NCBI RefSeq assembly: GCF_029784165.1
Contig: NC_073695.1
Span: 7,944,320 to 8,008,319, forward strand
DNA: 64,000 bases
Reading direction: 5' to 3'
DNA from: Wyeomyia smithii
Lineage: Eukaryota > Arthropoda > Insecta > Diptera > Culicidae
Shown here: piece after piece, positions 10,275 through 22,887 of the stretch
How the letters are laid out: each line of letters opens with the position of its first letter
How positions within the stretch are numbered: position 1 is the stretch's first letter
Made by a program: the position numbers and the translations under genes
The notes under the pieces: generated by a model
Database searches by the model: none
Told to the model about the DNA's origin: nothing
The model's input: only the letters and a program-made list of their open reading frames with translations

Positions 10275-11166
10275 ATGAAAACATTGTACTATTGAAAATG
10301 GTTCAGCCTAGTTGAAATCCAGATTTTAATTAATATGATTAATCGTTTGATGCTCGCTTTCTCTAACACGGTAGATAGATTATTATACCTAGTTAACCGG
10401 AAATGAGCTCTTGAATATATGTTAGAGCCTGTTTCAGCTCAAACCAATCAGTTTACTAGTGGATGACCACTAGGACGGTTCTTACTAAGTAGCAGCGGAT
10501 AATAGTAGAGGGAGCGGTAAGCAGTAGCGGCAGCAGGCACAAGCAGAGGTAGAAGTAACAGTGTAAACAATATGTGCGGCGGCCTTGCTTCCTCTAGTAA
10601 ATAAATGCCTTTGTGTGGCATCAGCGGTAGGAACATTAGCCAGTACTTCTTTTAGTGAAAAGCACTGCCATATTTTGGCAAATCAAAAACGGTTTTGAGA
10701 TGCAGGCATCAAAGCCTGTCGGCAGTCAAATATGCAGCGTGAAAACAGCTCTAACGGTGTTGTCAGAAGAATGCGTTATTCGGAGAGAGTACAGAGATGC
10801 GATCAGCATCATACCCGATATAAAATTAGACAAAATGCGAAGAGGTAATATATCAGCGGCGGTAAATGTAGTAGGCCACCAGTAGCGATAGTGGTGGTAG
10901 CAGCGTCAGCGGTAGGTGCAGTGGGGATGTTGGCAATCTAAAACTGCCGGCTGTCAAATTTTCAGTGTGAAAATAGCCTTTCATTGTGTTATCAGAATCG
11001 AGGATAGCATAGAGATTTGATCAGCAGTATATTCGGTATAAAATTAAACAACAAATTATCCTTTTGAGGATAAAATAAATACTTGCTTGAAGAGTTAATG
11101 TTTTCTCGTTCATTCATTACACTTCATTCGTGTGCGCAGTCACCACCGCAAGGGTGACGTAGAACT
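10275..11166 (+). repeat. Unclassified interspersed repeat family, copy 2
   Basis: It carries the same ordered blocks as copy 1: 'cattgtactattgaaaatgg' (10285), 'gctttctctaacacggtaga' (10357), 'acctagttaacc', 'ctcaaaccaatcagtttact' (10438), an AGC/GGC-rich stretch (10480-10560), 'gatcagcatcatacccgata' (10800), and a near-duplicate of the last part at 10860-11060. It ends in 'caccgcaagggtgacgtag', a motif also found near 46540, 53590 and 56300. The 10448-10885 reading frames are low-complexity and not convincing. Function unknown. Confidence 0.6.
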
Positions 11167-12294
11167 TCTTCTTTCCTATCTTTCAAATATTTGTTCCTAT
11201 TTGAATTATTTCAATATATCTTTATTGTCTTTGTTCTAACGTTCTCTTCGTTTCATTATTTTAAATAAAGCGTTTGGACTTGATGATAAAAAGATTCGTA
11301 CAAATTTCCTTTTCTAGTTACCGTAAAACCATTCAGACTCATTCAAATTCGTTTTTATTATTTTTGAACATGTTATTTGTTTGTGCTAAACTAATTAATT
11401 TTTGAATTCATCGCGTTTTTCTTTCATTTTATTTGCTAACTATTCACATGATTTACCGTTAACTTTAGATTTTCAAAGCTAATTCTGACTGTATTTTATT
11501 ATATTTCTCCAATAGGTTTTTTCTATTTTAATTTTGAAATTATTTATTCCATAACCTGCTTCCTTCATTTTTTCTCTGTGTCACTTGTTTTCGTGTTTTT
11601 TTTTTTCCTTTTTTCATCTGTCTGTATTTTACTGTATACAAGAGATACCAATTATTTCAGCCTTTTCTTGTCTAACTCAAGATCGACGTTTGTTAGTTTG
11701 GCTCTCCGTTTTTTTACTCCTCTATGTACCAAACGCTTTTTGCTCGCCTTTTTGTCTTTTCATCGCTGGGGAATTTTGATTTTATTTTCATTTTTTCATA
11801 GTTTTATTTTTATTTTATTACTAGTTGGCCCGTAGTGGCTAGCCACTTTCAAATGGACTATTAAAAGTGGGTATTTAATCTACAATGATAAATTATTTTT
11901 TTGGAATATCCAGTTGAGGTTCAAGATGTAACTATGATTGCTTGATGTAACATTGCTTACTCGATAACGAATCTGCATCTCGCTTCTTATACGGATCCAC
12001 TGCACAGCTGTTTTCTCCAATATCTAATAACTCTCCATTATTTGATTGTTTTCGAAAAATTGTTTTCTAACGATTTAATTTTTTTTCAAATTTCATAACT
12101 TGAGTAATAGTAGATTTTCTCAATTGTTTGATGTTACATATGTTATATTCAAACTAAACTTACAAAATAACTGAAAATGAAAGTGATTCAAAAAAAAAAC
12201 AATTTTTCAAAAACCATTGCTCATGAAAAAATACTGGATTGCTTAAAAAATATTTATACCATGCAAAAGTTTGTCTCTGCAATTTGTTATTAAC
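11167..12294. other. T-rich intergenic DNA
   Basis: Strongly T/pyrimidine-rich on the plus strand from about 11200 to 11830 (long runs of T with scattered TTC/TTTG). Its short ORFs are low-complexity hydrophobic. A similar T-rich stretch is at 20330-20830. The remainder up to the I-element target site is AT-rich and unassigned. Confidence 0.4.
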
Positions 12295-12307
12295 AATAGC
12301 AAAGCTT

Positions 12308-12740
12308 CATTCCGCGTCGAACACTCGACAGAAACGGACGTGCAAAGTGGTCGTTCTATTACAATCCGGTCCGTGTGTACGAATAGCCAAAGTATTATTC
12401 GCGCTAAAGGCCAACTAGATTGTGAGTTGTGTCGCTACGTTCTGTACCCGGCTCGCAACTTTGGCTGTATTGGTGCAAAATACCAGCTGCAGTTTTGATC
12501 TGTGCACAGTGAATAGATCTTTCTAATTCAAGGCCATCATTTGACAGTCGAGCCGTGTCGCTGTGCTGAGTGATCTCACACCCGGCTCACTGCTGGTGGC
12601 TGTACTAGTGCTGCTGTACTGGTGCTGCTGGCTGCTTTGGGTGCAGCTTCGAACGATCGGACAACCACTGCTGGAAGGAAGAAGTAAAGAGGTACGTGTT
12701 CTTGTCGGCGCTAGTTCGCTAGTGCGCTACATTTAGCGCG
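12308..12740 (+). promoter_or_regulatory. 5' UTR / presumed internal promoter region of the I-clade element
   Basis: This is non-coding sequence between the exact 5' junction (CATTCCGCGTCG start) and the ORF1 ATG at 12741. Full-length I-group elements carry an internal RNA polymerase II promoter in this position. That role is inferred from family knowledge and is not shown by a specific motif here. Confidence 0.5.
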
Positions 12741-14107
12741 ATGGATATAGATCCCTCGCCTCCCGTGCCACCATCCCCGAACCCCCCTGACCCTGACCCT
12801 TCTGTTACCCCTCCCCTGTTCATTCTCCAGTCCCCCCTCGCCCCAGGCTTTACCCGGACGGATCTCAACAGGGCAGCTATACTGTTTATTTTCGTCCAAA
12901 GGCAGGAGTGAATTCAAAGCGATTAAACATACTGCAAATTTCGAAAGACCTGACGAAGGGGTACAAGGTGACCGAAATCTCCAAGGTCCGACCTAACAAG
13001 CTCCGTGTCGTGGTCAGTGATCTGGCACAGGCCAATGCTATCGCTTGCTCTGAGCTCTTCACACGCGAGTATCGCGTTTACATACCCGCAAGAGACGTGG
13101 AGATCGACGGTGTCATAACCGATTCGAGTCTGTCTGTCGAGTGTATCCTAAAAAGCGCAACCGGTTGCTTCAAAAATACCGAAACACAGGTGAAGATTTT
13201 GGATTGTAAGCAATTGCGGTCCATGTCTCTCGTCGGCGGTAAAAAAGTTTACACTCCGTCAGACTCGTTTCGCGTTACGTTTGCCGGATCTGCACTCCCT
13301 AGCCACGTCTCGATCGACCGGGTTCGTCTGCCTGTGCGATTGTATGTACCCCGTGTTATGAATTGCACCAATTGCAAGCAGTTAGGCCACACAGCCGCCT
13401 ACTGCTGCAATAAGGCACGATGTAGCAAGTGTTGAGAGACTCATGCGGAAGATTCTTGCAGTGTTAATGCTGAAAAATGTATTCACTGTGGGGAAAACCA
13501 GCATGAGCTCTCCACATGCCCGGTGTACATGCAGCGCAGAGATAAAATCAAGCGGTCACTTAAGGAGCGTTCAAAGCGTTCTTACGCTGAGATGCTGAAA
13601 AAGACCGTGACCACTTATACCATAACATCGAACCCCTTTGATCTGTTGTCCTCTGATGAAACCGATTCTGACGATTCATCATCGGGAACATCTTATGCCA
13701 ATCCTGGGGAGTCTAGGAAGAGGAAAAATGTTTCTTCTCCTAAACTTCCCCGTAAAGGTCCTAAGATTTCCCAAAGTGTAATGAAAAGTACGAACAAACC
13801 AAACAGTGCTGCGGAAAAACCGAAGTAAACTCCTCTTGGGCTTGCAAATTAAAAGTCCCAGAAGGAGTTCCCAGCACTGCCAGGAACATCTAAAACCCCA
13901 GTTGTTCCTTTTGCACTTCCAGTTGATGAAACAAACTCTGGATTAGTGAAATTTTCTGACATTGTGGACTGGATTTTTGAAACTTTCAATGTACCCGATC
14001 CAATTAAAATTTTTCTTACAGCATTCCTCCCAACAGTTAGATCATTTTTGAAGCAGTTGACTGCCCAATGGCCCCTCCTTGCAGCGATTGTATCCTTCGA
14101 TGCCTAA
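12741..14107 (+). pseudogene. I-clade ORF1, Gag-like nucleic-acid-binding protein
   Basis: ORF1 binds element RNA and forms the ribonucleoprotein. The ATG at 12741 opens a Pro-rich leader; a frameshift in a C-run near 12805-12815 moves the frame to the one holding GSYTVYFRPKAGVNSKRLNI. The body (to 13432) has a Gag-like domain, then Cys/His knuckles: CTNCKQLGHTAAYC, CSKC...C and CIHCGENQHELSTC. A TGA at 13433-13435 interrupts the second knuckle where Gly is expected. Further stops lie at 13826 (TAA) and 13850 (TAA). The same frame then reads through FPALPGTSKTPVVPFALP to a hydrophobic C-terminus and TAA at 14105-14107. That last stop overlaps the ORF2 ATG (ATGCCTAA at 14100-14107). Confidence 0.85.
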
Positions 14108-14975
14108 TTCAACTGCGTATATGAAGGATTCTATCTCTGTCTTACAGTGGAATTGTAGAAGTATTTTACCAAAAATTGATTCGTTTAAAGTTTTGATAAA
14201 TAAAAACAAATGCGATGCATTTTCCCTTTGTGAAACTTGGCTTACTTCAAATATAGATCTCAACTTCCATGATTTTAATATTATTCGCCTTGATCGAGAC
14301 ACCCCATATGGAGGAGTACTTTTAGGGATTAAAAAGTGCTATTCTTTCTATCGTATTAACCTCCCCTCGATTCCAGGCATCGAAGTTGTCGCATGTCAAA
14401 TGACAATACAAGGTAAAGAGCTTTGTTTTGCCTCAATATATATTCCTCCCAGAGCACAGGTTGGGCAACGGTTGCTCTTTGATTTAATAGAACTTCTTCC
14501 CTCACCACGTTTGATTTTGGGAGACTTCAACTCTCATGGTGTGGCTTGGGGTTCCCCTTACAATGATAACCGCTCCTCTTTAATCTATAACCTTTGCGAT
14601 GACTTCGACATGACTATTTTGAACAACGGTGAAATGACACGTATCCCGAAACCTCCAGCGCGCCCAAGCGCTTTGGATCTATCCTTATGTTCGACGTCGC
14701 TACGGTTGGATTGCACATGGAAGGTAATCCTTGATCCTCACGGTAGCGACCATTTGCCTATTCTTATTTCAATTAATAACGGGTCAACTCGCATGCGACC
14801 AATTGACATTCCGTATGACCTCACACGGAATGTCGATTGGAAGTTATACGAGGAAATGATTTCAAAAGCGGTCGAGTCGATTCAACATCATCCACCACTT
14901 GAAGAATACAACCTCCTCGCGGGCTTGATTCTCGACGCCGCGTTGCAAGCCAAACAAAGAAATATCCCGGCGTAA
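14100..14975 (+). pseudogene. I-clade ORF2, APE-type endonuclease part
   Basis: This domain nicks the target DNA to start target-primed reverse transcription. The start is placed at ATG 14100, overlapping the ORF1 stop. Endonuclease motifs in order: VLQWNCRSILPKIDSF (Asn motif), FSLCETWL (catalytic Glu), GGVLLGIKKC, IYIPPRAQVGQR, LILGDFNSHGVAWGS (GDFN motif), SALDLSLC and LDPHGSDHLPILIS (SDH motif). A one-base loss near 14968-14971 shifts the frame and gives a stop at 14973-14975; the protein continues in the frame of 14972. All endonuclease signature residues are present, so the damage here is the frameshift. Confidence 0.88.
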
Positions 14976-15480
14976 CGATCAAAGAACGGTCTCCCACTCC
15001 GTGGTGGGACCAAGAGTGCTCCGATGTCTACACGCAAAGATCCGACGCGTATCTGACCTTCCGGGATACAGACGATGCCGACGACTTTAAACGTTATTAG
15101 GAGCTTGATACCAAGTTTAAAAGCTTGACTAAGGCAAAGAAACGCGGATATTGGCGTCGGTTCGTAAACGAGACGTCGAGGGAGACATCAATGAGCACTC
15201 TTTGTTACACAGCCCGAAGAATGCGGAATCGCGTAACGGTCAACGAAAGCGAGGAGTCTTCAAGTAGGTGGATATTCGATTTTGCCAGGAAAGTATGTCC
15301 GGACTCTGTTCCTGAGCAAAACATTGTTCGCGATGCGTCTCCGGGCCACGACGCGATTGAATCACCTTTTACGATGGCAGAATTTTCAGTTGCCCTCCTG
15401 TCCTGTAACAATAACGCGCCTGGGTTAGATAGAATCAAATTCAACTTGTTGAAGAATCTACCCGGCAATGCCAAGAGGGT
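14972..15480 (+). pseudogene. I-clade ORF2, endonuclease-RT linker and first RT motif
   Basis: It continues ORF2 in a second frame: ERSPTPWWDQECSDVYTQR, a TAG stop at 15098-15100, then LTKAKKRGYWRRFVNE and the RT entry motif NNNAPGLDRIKFNLLKNLPG (about 15400-15465). The frame is lost near 15475, where a short deletion joins it to FLEQNIVPQDWRQVKVI in the next frame. Together with the blocks on either side it reconstructs one long ORF2. Confidence 0.82.
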
Positions 15481-17570
15481 TCCTGGAGCAAAACATTGTA
15501 CCGCAGGATTGGAGGCAAGTGAAGGTGATCGCCATCCAAAAACCAGGGAAACCAGCTTCTGATCACAACTCTTATAGGCCGATTGCAATGCTATTCTGTA
15601 TCCGGAAATTGATGGAAAAAATGATACTCCGTCGTTTAGACCATTGGGTCGAATCAAATGGTCTACTATCAGATACTCAATTTGGCTTCCGCCGTGCCAA
15701 AGGGACGAATGATTGTCTTGCGTTGCTTTCAACAGATATTCAGCTGGCGTATGCTCGCAAAGAACAAATGGCGTCTGCGTTCTTGGACATTAAGGGGGCT
15801 TTTGATTCCGTTTATATTGACATTCTTTCGGGTAAACTTCACCGACAAGGATTTTCTCCAATTTTGAACAATTTTTTGCACAATTTGTTGTCCGAAAAGC
15901 ACATGCATTTTACGCACGGCGATTTGGCAACTTTTCGCATTAGCTACATGGGTCTTCCCCAGGGCTCATGTTTAAGCCCCCTTCTTTACAACTTTTATGT
16001 AAATGACATCGACGAATGTCTGGCAAATTCATGCACGATAAGACAACTTGCAGACGACAGTGTAATCTCTGTTACAGGAGCCAAAGCTGCCGATTTGCAA
16101 GGACCATTGCAAGATACCTTGGACAATTTGTCTGCTTGGGCTTTACAGCTAGGTATCGAATTCTCTAACTCTATAACCGGACAATGGTGGGGAGCCCATC
16201 CAGGAGACCTTATAAGGCTTTACCAAACAACGATACTGTCTGTTATTGAGTACGGGTGTTTCTGCTTCCGCTCCGCAGCAAACACACATCTGATCAAACT
16301 GGAGCGAATACAATATCGTTGTTTGCGTATCGCCTTGGGTTGCATGCAATCGACCCATACAATGAGTTTGGAGAACTTAGCTGGAGTACTACCATTGAAA
16401 AACCGCTTCTGGAGCCTGTCTTCTCGTATTCTTATCAAATGTGAGCTCTTGAACCGTCCCGTGATTGAAAATTTTGAAAGGTTAATCGAACTTAATTCTC
16501 AAACCCGTTTTATGACATTGTATTTCAATCACATGTCCCAAAATATTAACCCTTCTTCGAATTTTCCAAATCGTGTCGACTTATCAAATACTTCTTATTC
16601 TACTGTGTTTTTCGATACATCCATGATAGAAGAAACTCGTGGAATCCCGGATCATTTACGCGTGCAGCAGATCCCTAAAATTTTTTCCAATAAATATCGA
16701 AACATCAACTGCGACAATATGTACTACACTGACGGATCACTTCTTGATGGGTCCACTGGATTCGGTATCTTCAATAACAATTTAACCGTCTCCCATAAGC
16801 TCGATAATCCTGCTTCTGTTTACGTCGCAGAATTAGCTGCAATTCAGTACACCCTAGGGATTATCGAAAAAATGCCCACGGACCATTATTTTATCTTTAC
16901 GGACAGTCTCAGTTCCATTGAGGCTCTCCGATCGATGAAAGATGTTAAGCACTCTCCGTATTTCCTGGGGAAAATACGGGAACATCTGAGTGCTTTATCC
17001 GAAAAATCTACTCAGATTACCTTAGCGTGGGTCCCTTCTCACTGCTCGATACCGGGTAATGAGAAAGCGGACTCTTTGGCTAAGGTGGGCGCAACAAACG
17101 GTGATATTTATGAAAGACCAATTGCCTTTAATGAATTTTTCGCATTTGTACGTCAGAATACGATCATCAGTTGGCAAAATTCTTGGACCAAGGGGGAACT
17201 GGGAAGGTGGTTACATTCCATAATCCCCAAGGTATCGACGAACCCGTGGTTCAAGGGGTTGGATGTAGGTCGGGATTTCATTTGCGTGATGTCCCGGCTT
17301 ATGTCCAATCACTATAGATTTAACGCGCATCTCCGTCGTGTTGGGCTCGGGGAGAGTGGTATCTGTGCCTGTGGTGAAGGTTATCACGACATAGAGCACG
17401 TTGTCTGGTCATGCCCTGTACACCGTGACGCCAGGTCTAGATTAATAGCTTCCCTGCAGGCCGAAGGTAGGCAGCCGGCTGTTCCTGTTCGTGATGTCTT
17501 GGCGAGCCGTGACCTATCCTACATGTCCCTTATATACGTTTTCCTGAAATCCATCCACGCCCCAGTTTAG
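15468..17570 (+). pseudogene. I-clade ORF2, reverse transcriptase, RNase H and C-terminal zinc motif
   Basis: A 700-residue open frame. RT motifs: AIQKPGKPASDHNSYRPIAM (22-41), SAFLDIKGAFDSV with Asp 107 (motif A), MGLPQGSCLSPLLYNF (motif B, 161-176) and RQLADDSVISV with the Asp pair at 196-197 (motif C). RNase H: YYTDGSLLDGSTGFG (Asp 422), VYVAELAAIQYTL (Glu 455), FIFTDSLSSIEAL (Asp 479) and WVPSHCSIPGNEKADSLAK (His 525, Asp 535), so all catalytic residues are kept. The C-terminus has a CACGEGYHDIEHVVWSC Cys/His motif. Between GIEFS (229-233) and WWGAHPGD (240-247) the RT thumb looks too short, suggesting an in-frame deletion. RNase H would remove RNA from the RNA-DNA hybrid. Confidence 0.9.
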
Positions 17571-17977
17571 TCCTATCCCCTTCCGCCTACATCCAACCAA
17601 ACGACAAGAACACGTTAAGACCCCGGATCCGGAAACAGCAACTAGACCCGCACGATACTCTCAGGCCCCGAGGGAGACAACCCAATATGCCAGTCCGTAA
17701 TATCTTGGCCCAGCAGCGGAACATATTCAATATGCTGCTTACCTATGGCGATGGAAAACCATCAAACAACTATTCAGTGCTTTTCATGCAAAACATTCTA
17801 GCTTAAGTTAGATTTAGTTTCAGCTCGTAGTCGGCAGCGAGGATAAAAAATTTGCTTTTAGTTATTAAGATACTTTAGAAAGTAAGCTACCAGATATAAT
17901 TGGCGCCGTTAAACATTGAATTGTATTTGTGCCGTGTCAAATAAACTATAGATGAGGAAAAAAAAATAGCAAAGCTT

Positions 17978-19324
17978 GGAATAACGGAGTACTGACCTCT
18001 TTTTATCATTGATGGGTAGTTCAAATCCCTCTTTAATACTCCGATATAACTTCTTACATGATAAATGACGCGCATGAAACATCTGCCATCTGCGTTCCAT
18101 CACAGAAACCTTTTCTTGTGTTGCGTAACAACATAACAATCCTCATCCTATCACCACCACCTTTGTCTTCTTCTACATAAACAAACAAATGTTATTTGAT
18201 AAACAATAAAATAAGTTGGCTTACTGTAGCGGAGAGAAATCAGTTTTTACCTCAAACAATGAACTTCAAACTCTTATTACTCATCAACTATATACACAAT
18301 TAACACAAACTGTATTGCATATTAAAGATCAATCTGTTCTCTTACCTTACTGAATAATTTCATTGTGAAAATTTTCAAAGTTTGAATGTCACCCGCCGGG
18401 AATGAGTTTATCTTATACTCAAAATTTTTTTGAAACGGCTAAAACTTTCACGTATCAGCAAAATAATTATCCCATTCTCCGTACATCTTGAACGTCGTAG
18501 TATACTTAAAGAAATAATTTTATGTAGGTTAAATGTCTTTTCTGTTTTTAAGAATATCGAAAAAAAATTTTATTGCTCAATCTTCAAGTACAACTACTTG
18601 AGAACATTTTTGTAAATTTTTTTAGAGCTTTGAGTAATAGGGAAAAAGTTGGATATATTTCAAGTGCGGCTTGTCACGCGTTATAAACTAAACATGAAAC
18701 TCGATATGGTCTTTTGCACAAAATGGATTTACCGAGTTACAGCCGGTTTTCTTCGATTTTTTATAAAAGTTCTTTATTAACGTCTTCGGTCGTAATTCGG
18801 TCGTGTTTTTAATAAACAAACAACTTTTTGCTATCGAACTGTACCATTGAAAAATTACAATTTCAATGCATATAAAAATTGTTACACACTTTAAAAAATC
18901 CAAACTGCTTATTTTCTCGAGCAGGAAGGTTTATAATGGCAATGCCATGACATTACAGAAATAATTGGACATGTAATTATAAAGTAACGTTAATAATCAA
19001 CTGACAGTGGTTTGGCTAACTTAAGATTTCATTTACATGCTTGATATCTTTGATACTATGTCTTTCTTAAATCTAAAAATTGCCTTCCGCTTTTTATTAC
19101 GTTTTTGGCGGTTTTTGCCGATGCGCCTGCATTAGATCCTATAGCCATGTGCTAATTTAACACGTGTGCCGAATATCAGTTAAGACGCAGTTAGCTTTGA
19201 TTTTCTTACGACTGGCTTCATATCAGGCGAGAGGAGGTGAGTGGAGGACTAAAAGCAAAGGTAACTTGTAATTAGAACAGGAGTGTTTGCGTTGCTACAC
19301 CTAAAAAAATAACAAGCTTTAGTG
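17978..19324. other. AT-rich intergenic DNA
   Basis: No gene, structural RNA or clear repeat boundary was recognised. Short ORFs here are uncorroborated. Confidence 0.4.
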
Positions 19325-19326
19325 TA

Positions 19327-20210
19327 GGGTAGAGCGGGGCTAGTTGGTTCCGGGTAAGTTGGTCAATGAGAATATCTTCGAATCTACGTATCAAAAAAAT
19401 CGGGTTATATGGGTGATACGTAGTAGATAACCAGGGAAACTAAATGACGAAATGAAGTACAGTTTTAATTGAGACGTATAATAAATACAGGTTGATGCCA
19501 AATTGGCCATCAATTCTACTCGGTTTTAAAGTTGAAACTTTTTGTCTAAACAAAGTTAGCCAAATGGAAATGAACATGGCTCAACGTATTATGAAAAACA
19601 TTTCCGATAGTTTTAAGTTGTGTAAAGCAAACTTTCGCGAAAATTTCATTTTCATATATTTCAAGTAATTTTCATATTTAATACGTGAGGGGCTAGTTGG
19701 TCACATACTAGCGGGGCTGGCTGGTCATATAGACATCATAAATGAATTCAAGTTCAAGTTCAAGTCAAACATATACTTCTCAACAGGTATTAAAGAGTAA
19801 CACGATTTTTTTCATGCAATTATGAGTTACTTTTTTCATTGTTTGGGATTCCGGAAAGCAAATGTATGAACAAAAAACCGGGTGCGGTTTGACCCCCGCT
19901 GAGACGCCACAGGTTGCCGCAAATGCAGCGAGGAAGAAAAACTGAATTGTCCTTCCGAAATATAAATGGCCAATTTACCCCACACCCTAACCAACTTACC
20001 CCAGCTGAGGGGCTAGTTGGCCAATTCGACATCCACTCAAAAAACATAGAATATCCGCAAAATCATAAACTATTCTCTACAGTTTATATTTTTCCTAGAT
20101 GCTATAGACTTAACACAACATTTCCATGTTATGAGTTTTTGCCATAATATTTCCCACAAAAAGTTACAGAACATTTTGACCAAAAATGACCAACTAGCCC
20201 CGCTCTACCC
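19327..20210. mobile_element. TIR element at a TA target (GGGTAGAGCGGGGC ends)
   Basis: A perfect inverted repeat of about 22 bp begins GGGTAGAGCGGGGCTAGTTG at 19327 and is mirrored at 20189-20210, flanked by TA on both sides (19325-19326 and 20211-20212). The motif GGGGCTAGTTGG or close variants recurs inside (about 19688, 19712 and 20007). The 884 bp contain no transposase. The TA duplication suggests a Tc1/mariner-type or related mobilising enzyme. Confidence 0.88.
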
Positions 20211-22322
20211 TACCTCAGGTTAAGAGTTTGCTTGGGAAAAAGACAATTTGAGTAACTTTCGTTTGTCGTGCGCGTGACTGGAAGACAAGCAAACTATATA
20301 TATATTCCGATACTCTTTTGAGATTTTAATTTTTTCCTCATTTGGTTAGTTTATGTGTTTATTTTAATGTTATTTTCTCTTCCTATTTTATAACCTTTTT
20401 CATGTTCTTTTCCAGGGTTCTTTTGCGAATTTATTTTTAAATTTAAATGTCTTTTTGTTTTTAATCTATTCGCTTTTTGTTTTCTTTGTATTGTCATTGT
20501 CTCTATTTATCGTTCACTTTCTTTCTGTGTTGAACGCTTTTTATTTATTGTAATGTAAAAGGACTCACTGCTTGTGTGTTTATTTTTTATTTGTTTAATT
20601 TTTTATCTTGTTCTAAATATTTTTAATTTTTCAGAATTTCTTTAACAAACATTTTCAATTTCAGTCTATTTGGTTTGTTTCCTCAGCTTTTCTCTCCGCA
20701 TTGCTATTCTTGTATGTTCATATCATTTTTTGTTCTTTTTTTATTTTGTTTTCTGTCTGGTTTTGGTATGTTTTCTATGTTCTTTTGTTTATTCTCTTGT
20801 TTTTTATTGTTCCAAATTTAAATTAAAATTCAGATATTTAAACAGTGTTGTTAGAATTTGAAATGGAATAAATAAGATAGAACCCTACAATATTACATGA
20901 CAATTAGCAACACAGCTCGCTTAAAAATTTTATCCAAATATTTTCGAAATTTTTGGCTGAATTTTGTCTTTTTCAAAACTTAATGCTAATTATACCATGT
21001 AAAGAAACGCAAAGCATACAAATTCGAATAAATTAGCCACTTTCAAAAGGTTTAAGCCCAACTTTTTAACAACATCCGGCTGTAATTTGCCTAAAAACAA
21101 ATTTTTAAATCGACTAAACAAATCATTAAACACGTTTCGTGAAGAAAAGTTGTTTTCTATACCATTGCCAAGCCGAGTAATTTTCTAGTTGAGCGGGAAT
21201 ATCATTGAAAAACATTTCCCGCAAGAAAGTTTCAAACTGTCCGCTAAAGAAAATGATCGATGGTGCGCTTCGTTTCCGGCTGCCATTGGTTATAAATCGC
21301 AGGTACTGACACTGCTGCTGCTGCTGCTGCTGCAGCAGAGATCCGTACACTTCTCCAGAATTGACATCATCATTCTTTACATTTCTGACAGCCAACGTCA
21401 GCTCCGTCGTCTTTACCTAACGTTCGTTGCCTAGTGGCTGTGCAAAAGTCGAACCACCCACCGAGTCATTTGGAGCCTGTCCGTCTGCTGACCTCGGCCA
21501 CTAGCTGGTAGCGTCGTCGGCGAGAAAAGTGCAGAACGTTTGTAAAATATTGGAAAGTGTGGGAGCGGGAAGTGGGATAATGTGAATCCGAACCATGGCA
21601 CAGTAAAAGCGCCGGTGGTTAGTATGTACCTAAAGAACCGGGGGGGGTAAAAACCTTGGCGCATCTGCTGCCATCCTGCCTAGATGGGCTAGGGAAATTA
21701 ATCGCCTTTTTCTGCCGTCCCATTGCCGGTGTAGTCGCAGCTAGCCGAAAGAAGTAAACCGAGCAGTTTGAGGTTATGGCTGCCGCTGTTGCTGCAGGGC
21801 CGGCAGGACGAATGTGACTCTGGAGTGTGAGCGTGGCAGCGACAAAAAGATAATTTAATTCGAAAAGGAAATTAAGAGTTTTTGCATTCGATTGTTAAGG
21901 CTTTGGTTTTTCATCCGACGTCGTCGGGGTAATATCCGGTCTTAAATTTGATGGATAAGGTTTGCAGATTTTCACTCAATTTTTAAAATTTCAACTCTAA
22001 TTACCGTCAACAATCAAACTAAAATGCTACATCGTCTTCATGAGCGCCGTCATGACGCTATGACAAGTTAAAGACTTTTCGTGCAAACTAAACGACATGC
22101 ACCTGTCGGAGAAAGTCCCGTGCCTCACCGGAGCTGCTTGAATCTAACCTTACTGATCCAAGTTTTAACCCAATTTACAATGCTAATGAGGATTTGTTCA
22201 TCGCGTGGTTTTGCGCATAGTAAAGGAGTCGGGTTAGCGTTCGTGAAGTTTGAGCGTGGGTGAAAGATTCTTGCCAGACCATCGAAACTATATCTCAACA
22301 CCGCCGCTGCCGCTACTCTGCA

Positions 22323-22326
<4 letters not shown>

Positions 22327-22372
<46 letters not shown>
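22327..22372 (+). repeat. (CA)n microsatellite
   Basis: 23 uninterrupted CA units. Confidence 0.98.
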
Positions 22373-22374
<2 letters not shown>

Positions 22375-22887
22375 GTGAGGTTGGAAATTGGAAAAGATTG
22401 AGGCACCCCGTCGGCGTGCTTTGCGTGATGATAGGAAGTTGTGAGGTGAAGCAATCTGGGTTCTCCCCCTTTCCCCGCTTTGAACGAGAAACCAACTTTA
22501 CCCCCAGCGCATGTTGGAGCTTTAGCCGGGAATGATGTGTAAAGAAGGTTATAAAGTCTACATACATATATGGAACGTAATTACACGGAACTGTGTGGAA
22601 ACTCCGTTCATGATGAAGACTAAGTGCATTCGGGGCGAAGGGTAAACGGAGCTGAGTTTGATTTTATGCAAATGTCAATATGATGCACATGTAATAAAAC
22701 AAGAGATAATTTTTATTTTCTGCTAGCATAAACGAAAGACTTAGAGAAAATATCGGCTTAGTTTATCGTTCGTTCCTAGAAACCATCATAATTTCATTCG
22801 ATTTATAGCGTACGAAAGGAGAGCGACAGCATCCGTATTAAACGCTGGTGGAAATACAACGCCGGCAGTTCCATTATTCATTGCCAC

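Larger units (their letters stand above)
12308..17964 (+). mobile_element. I-clade non-LTR retrotransposon, full length, degenerate
   Basis: The element is bounded by a 13-bp direct repeat AATAGCAAAGCTT (12295-12307 and 17965-17977) and ends in an A-rich tail, so both ends are defined. The 5.66 kb hold a 5' UTR (12308-12740), an ORF1 with zinc knuckles, and an ORF2 with APE-type endonuclease, reverse transcriptase, RNase H and a C-terminal Cys/His motif, then a 3' UTR (17571-17964). RNase H downstream of RT marks the I group (I, R1, LOA and relatives). The sequence style resembles mosquito I-type elements. At least three stops and three frameshifts make it inactive. Confidence 0.9.
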
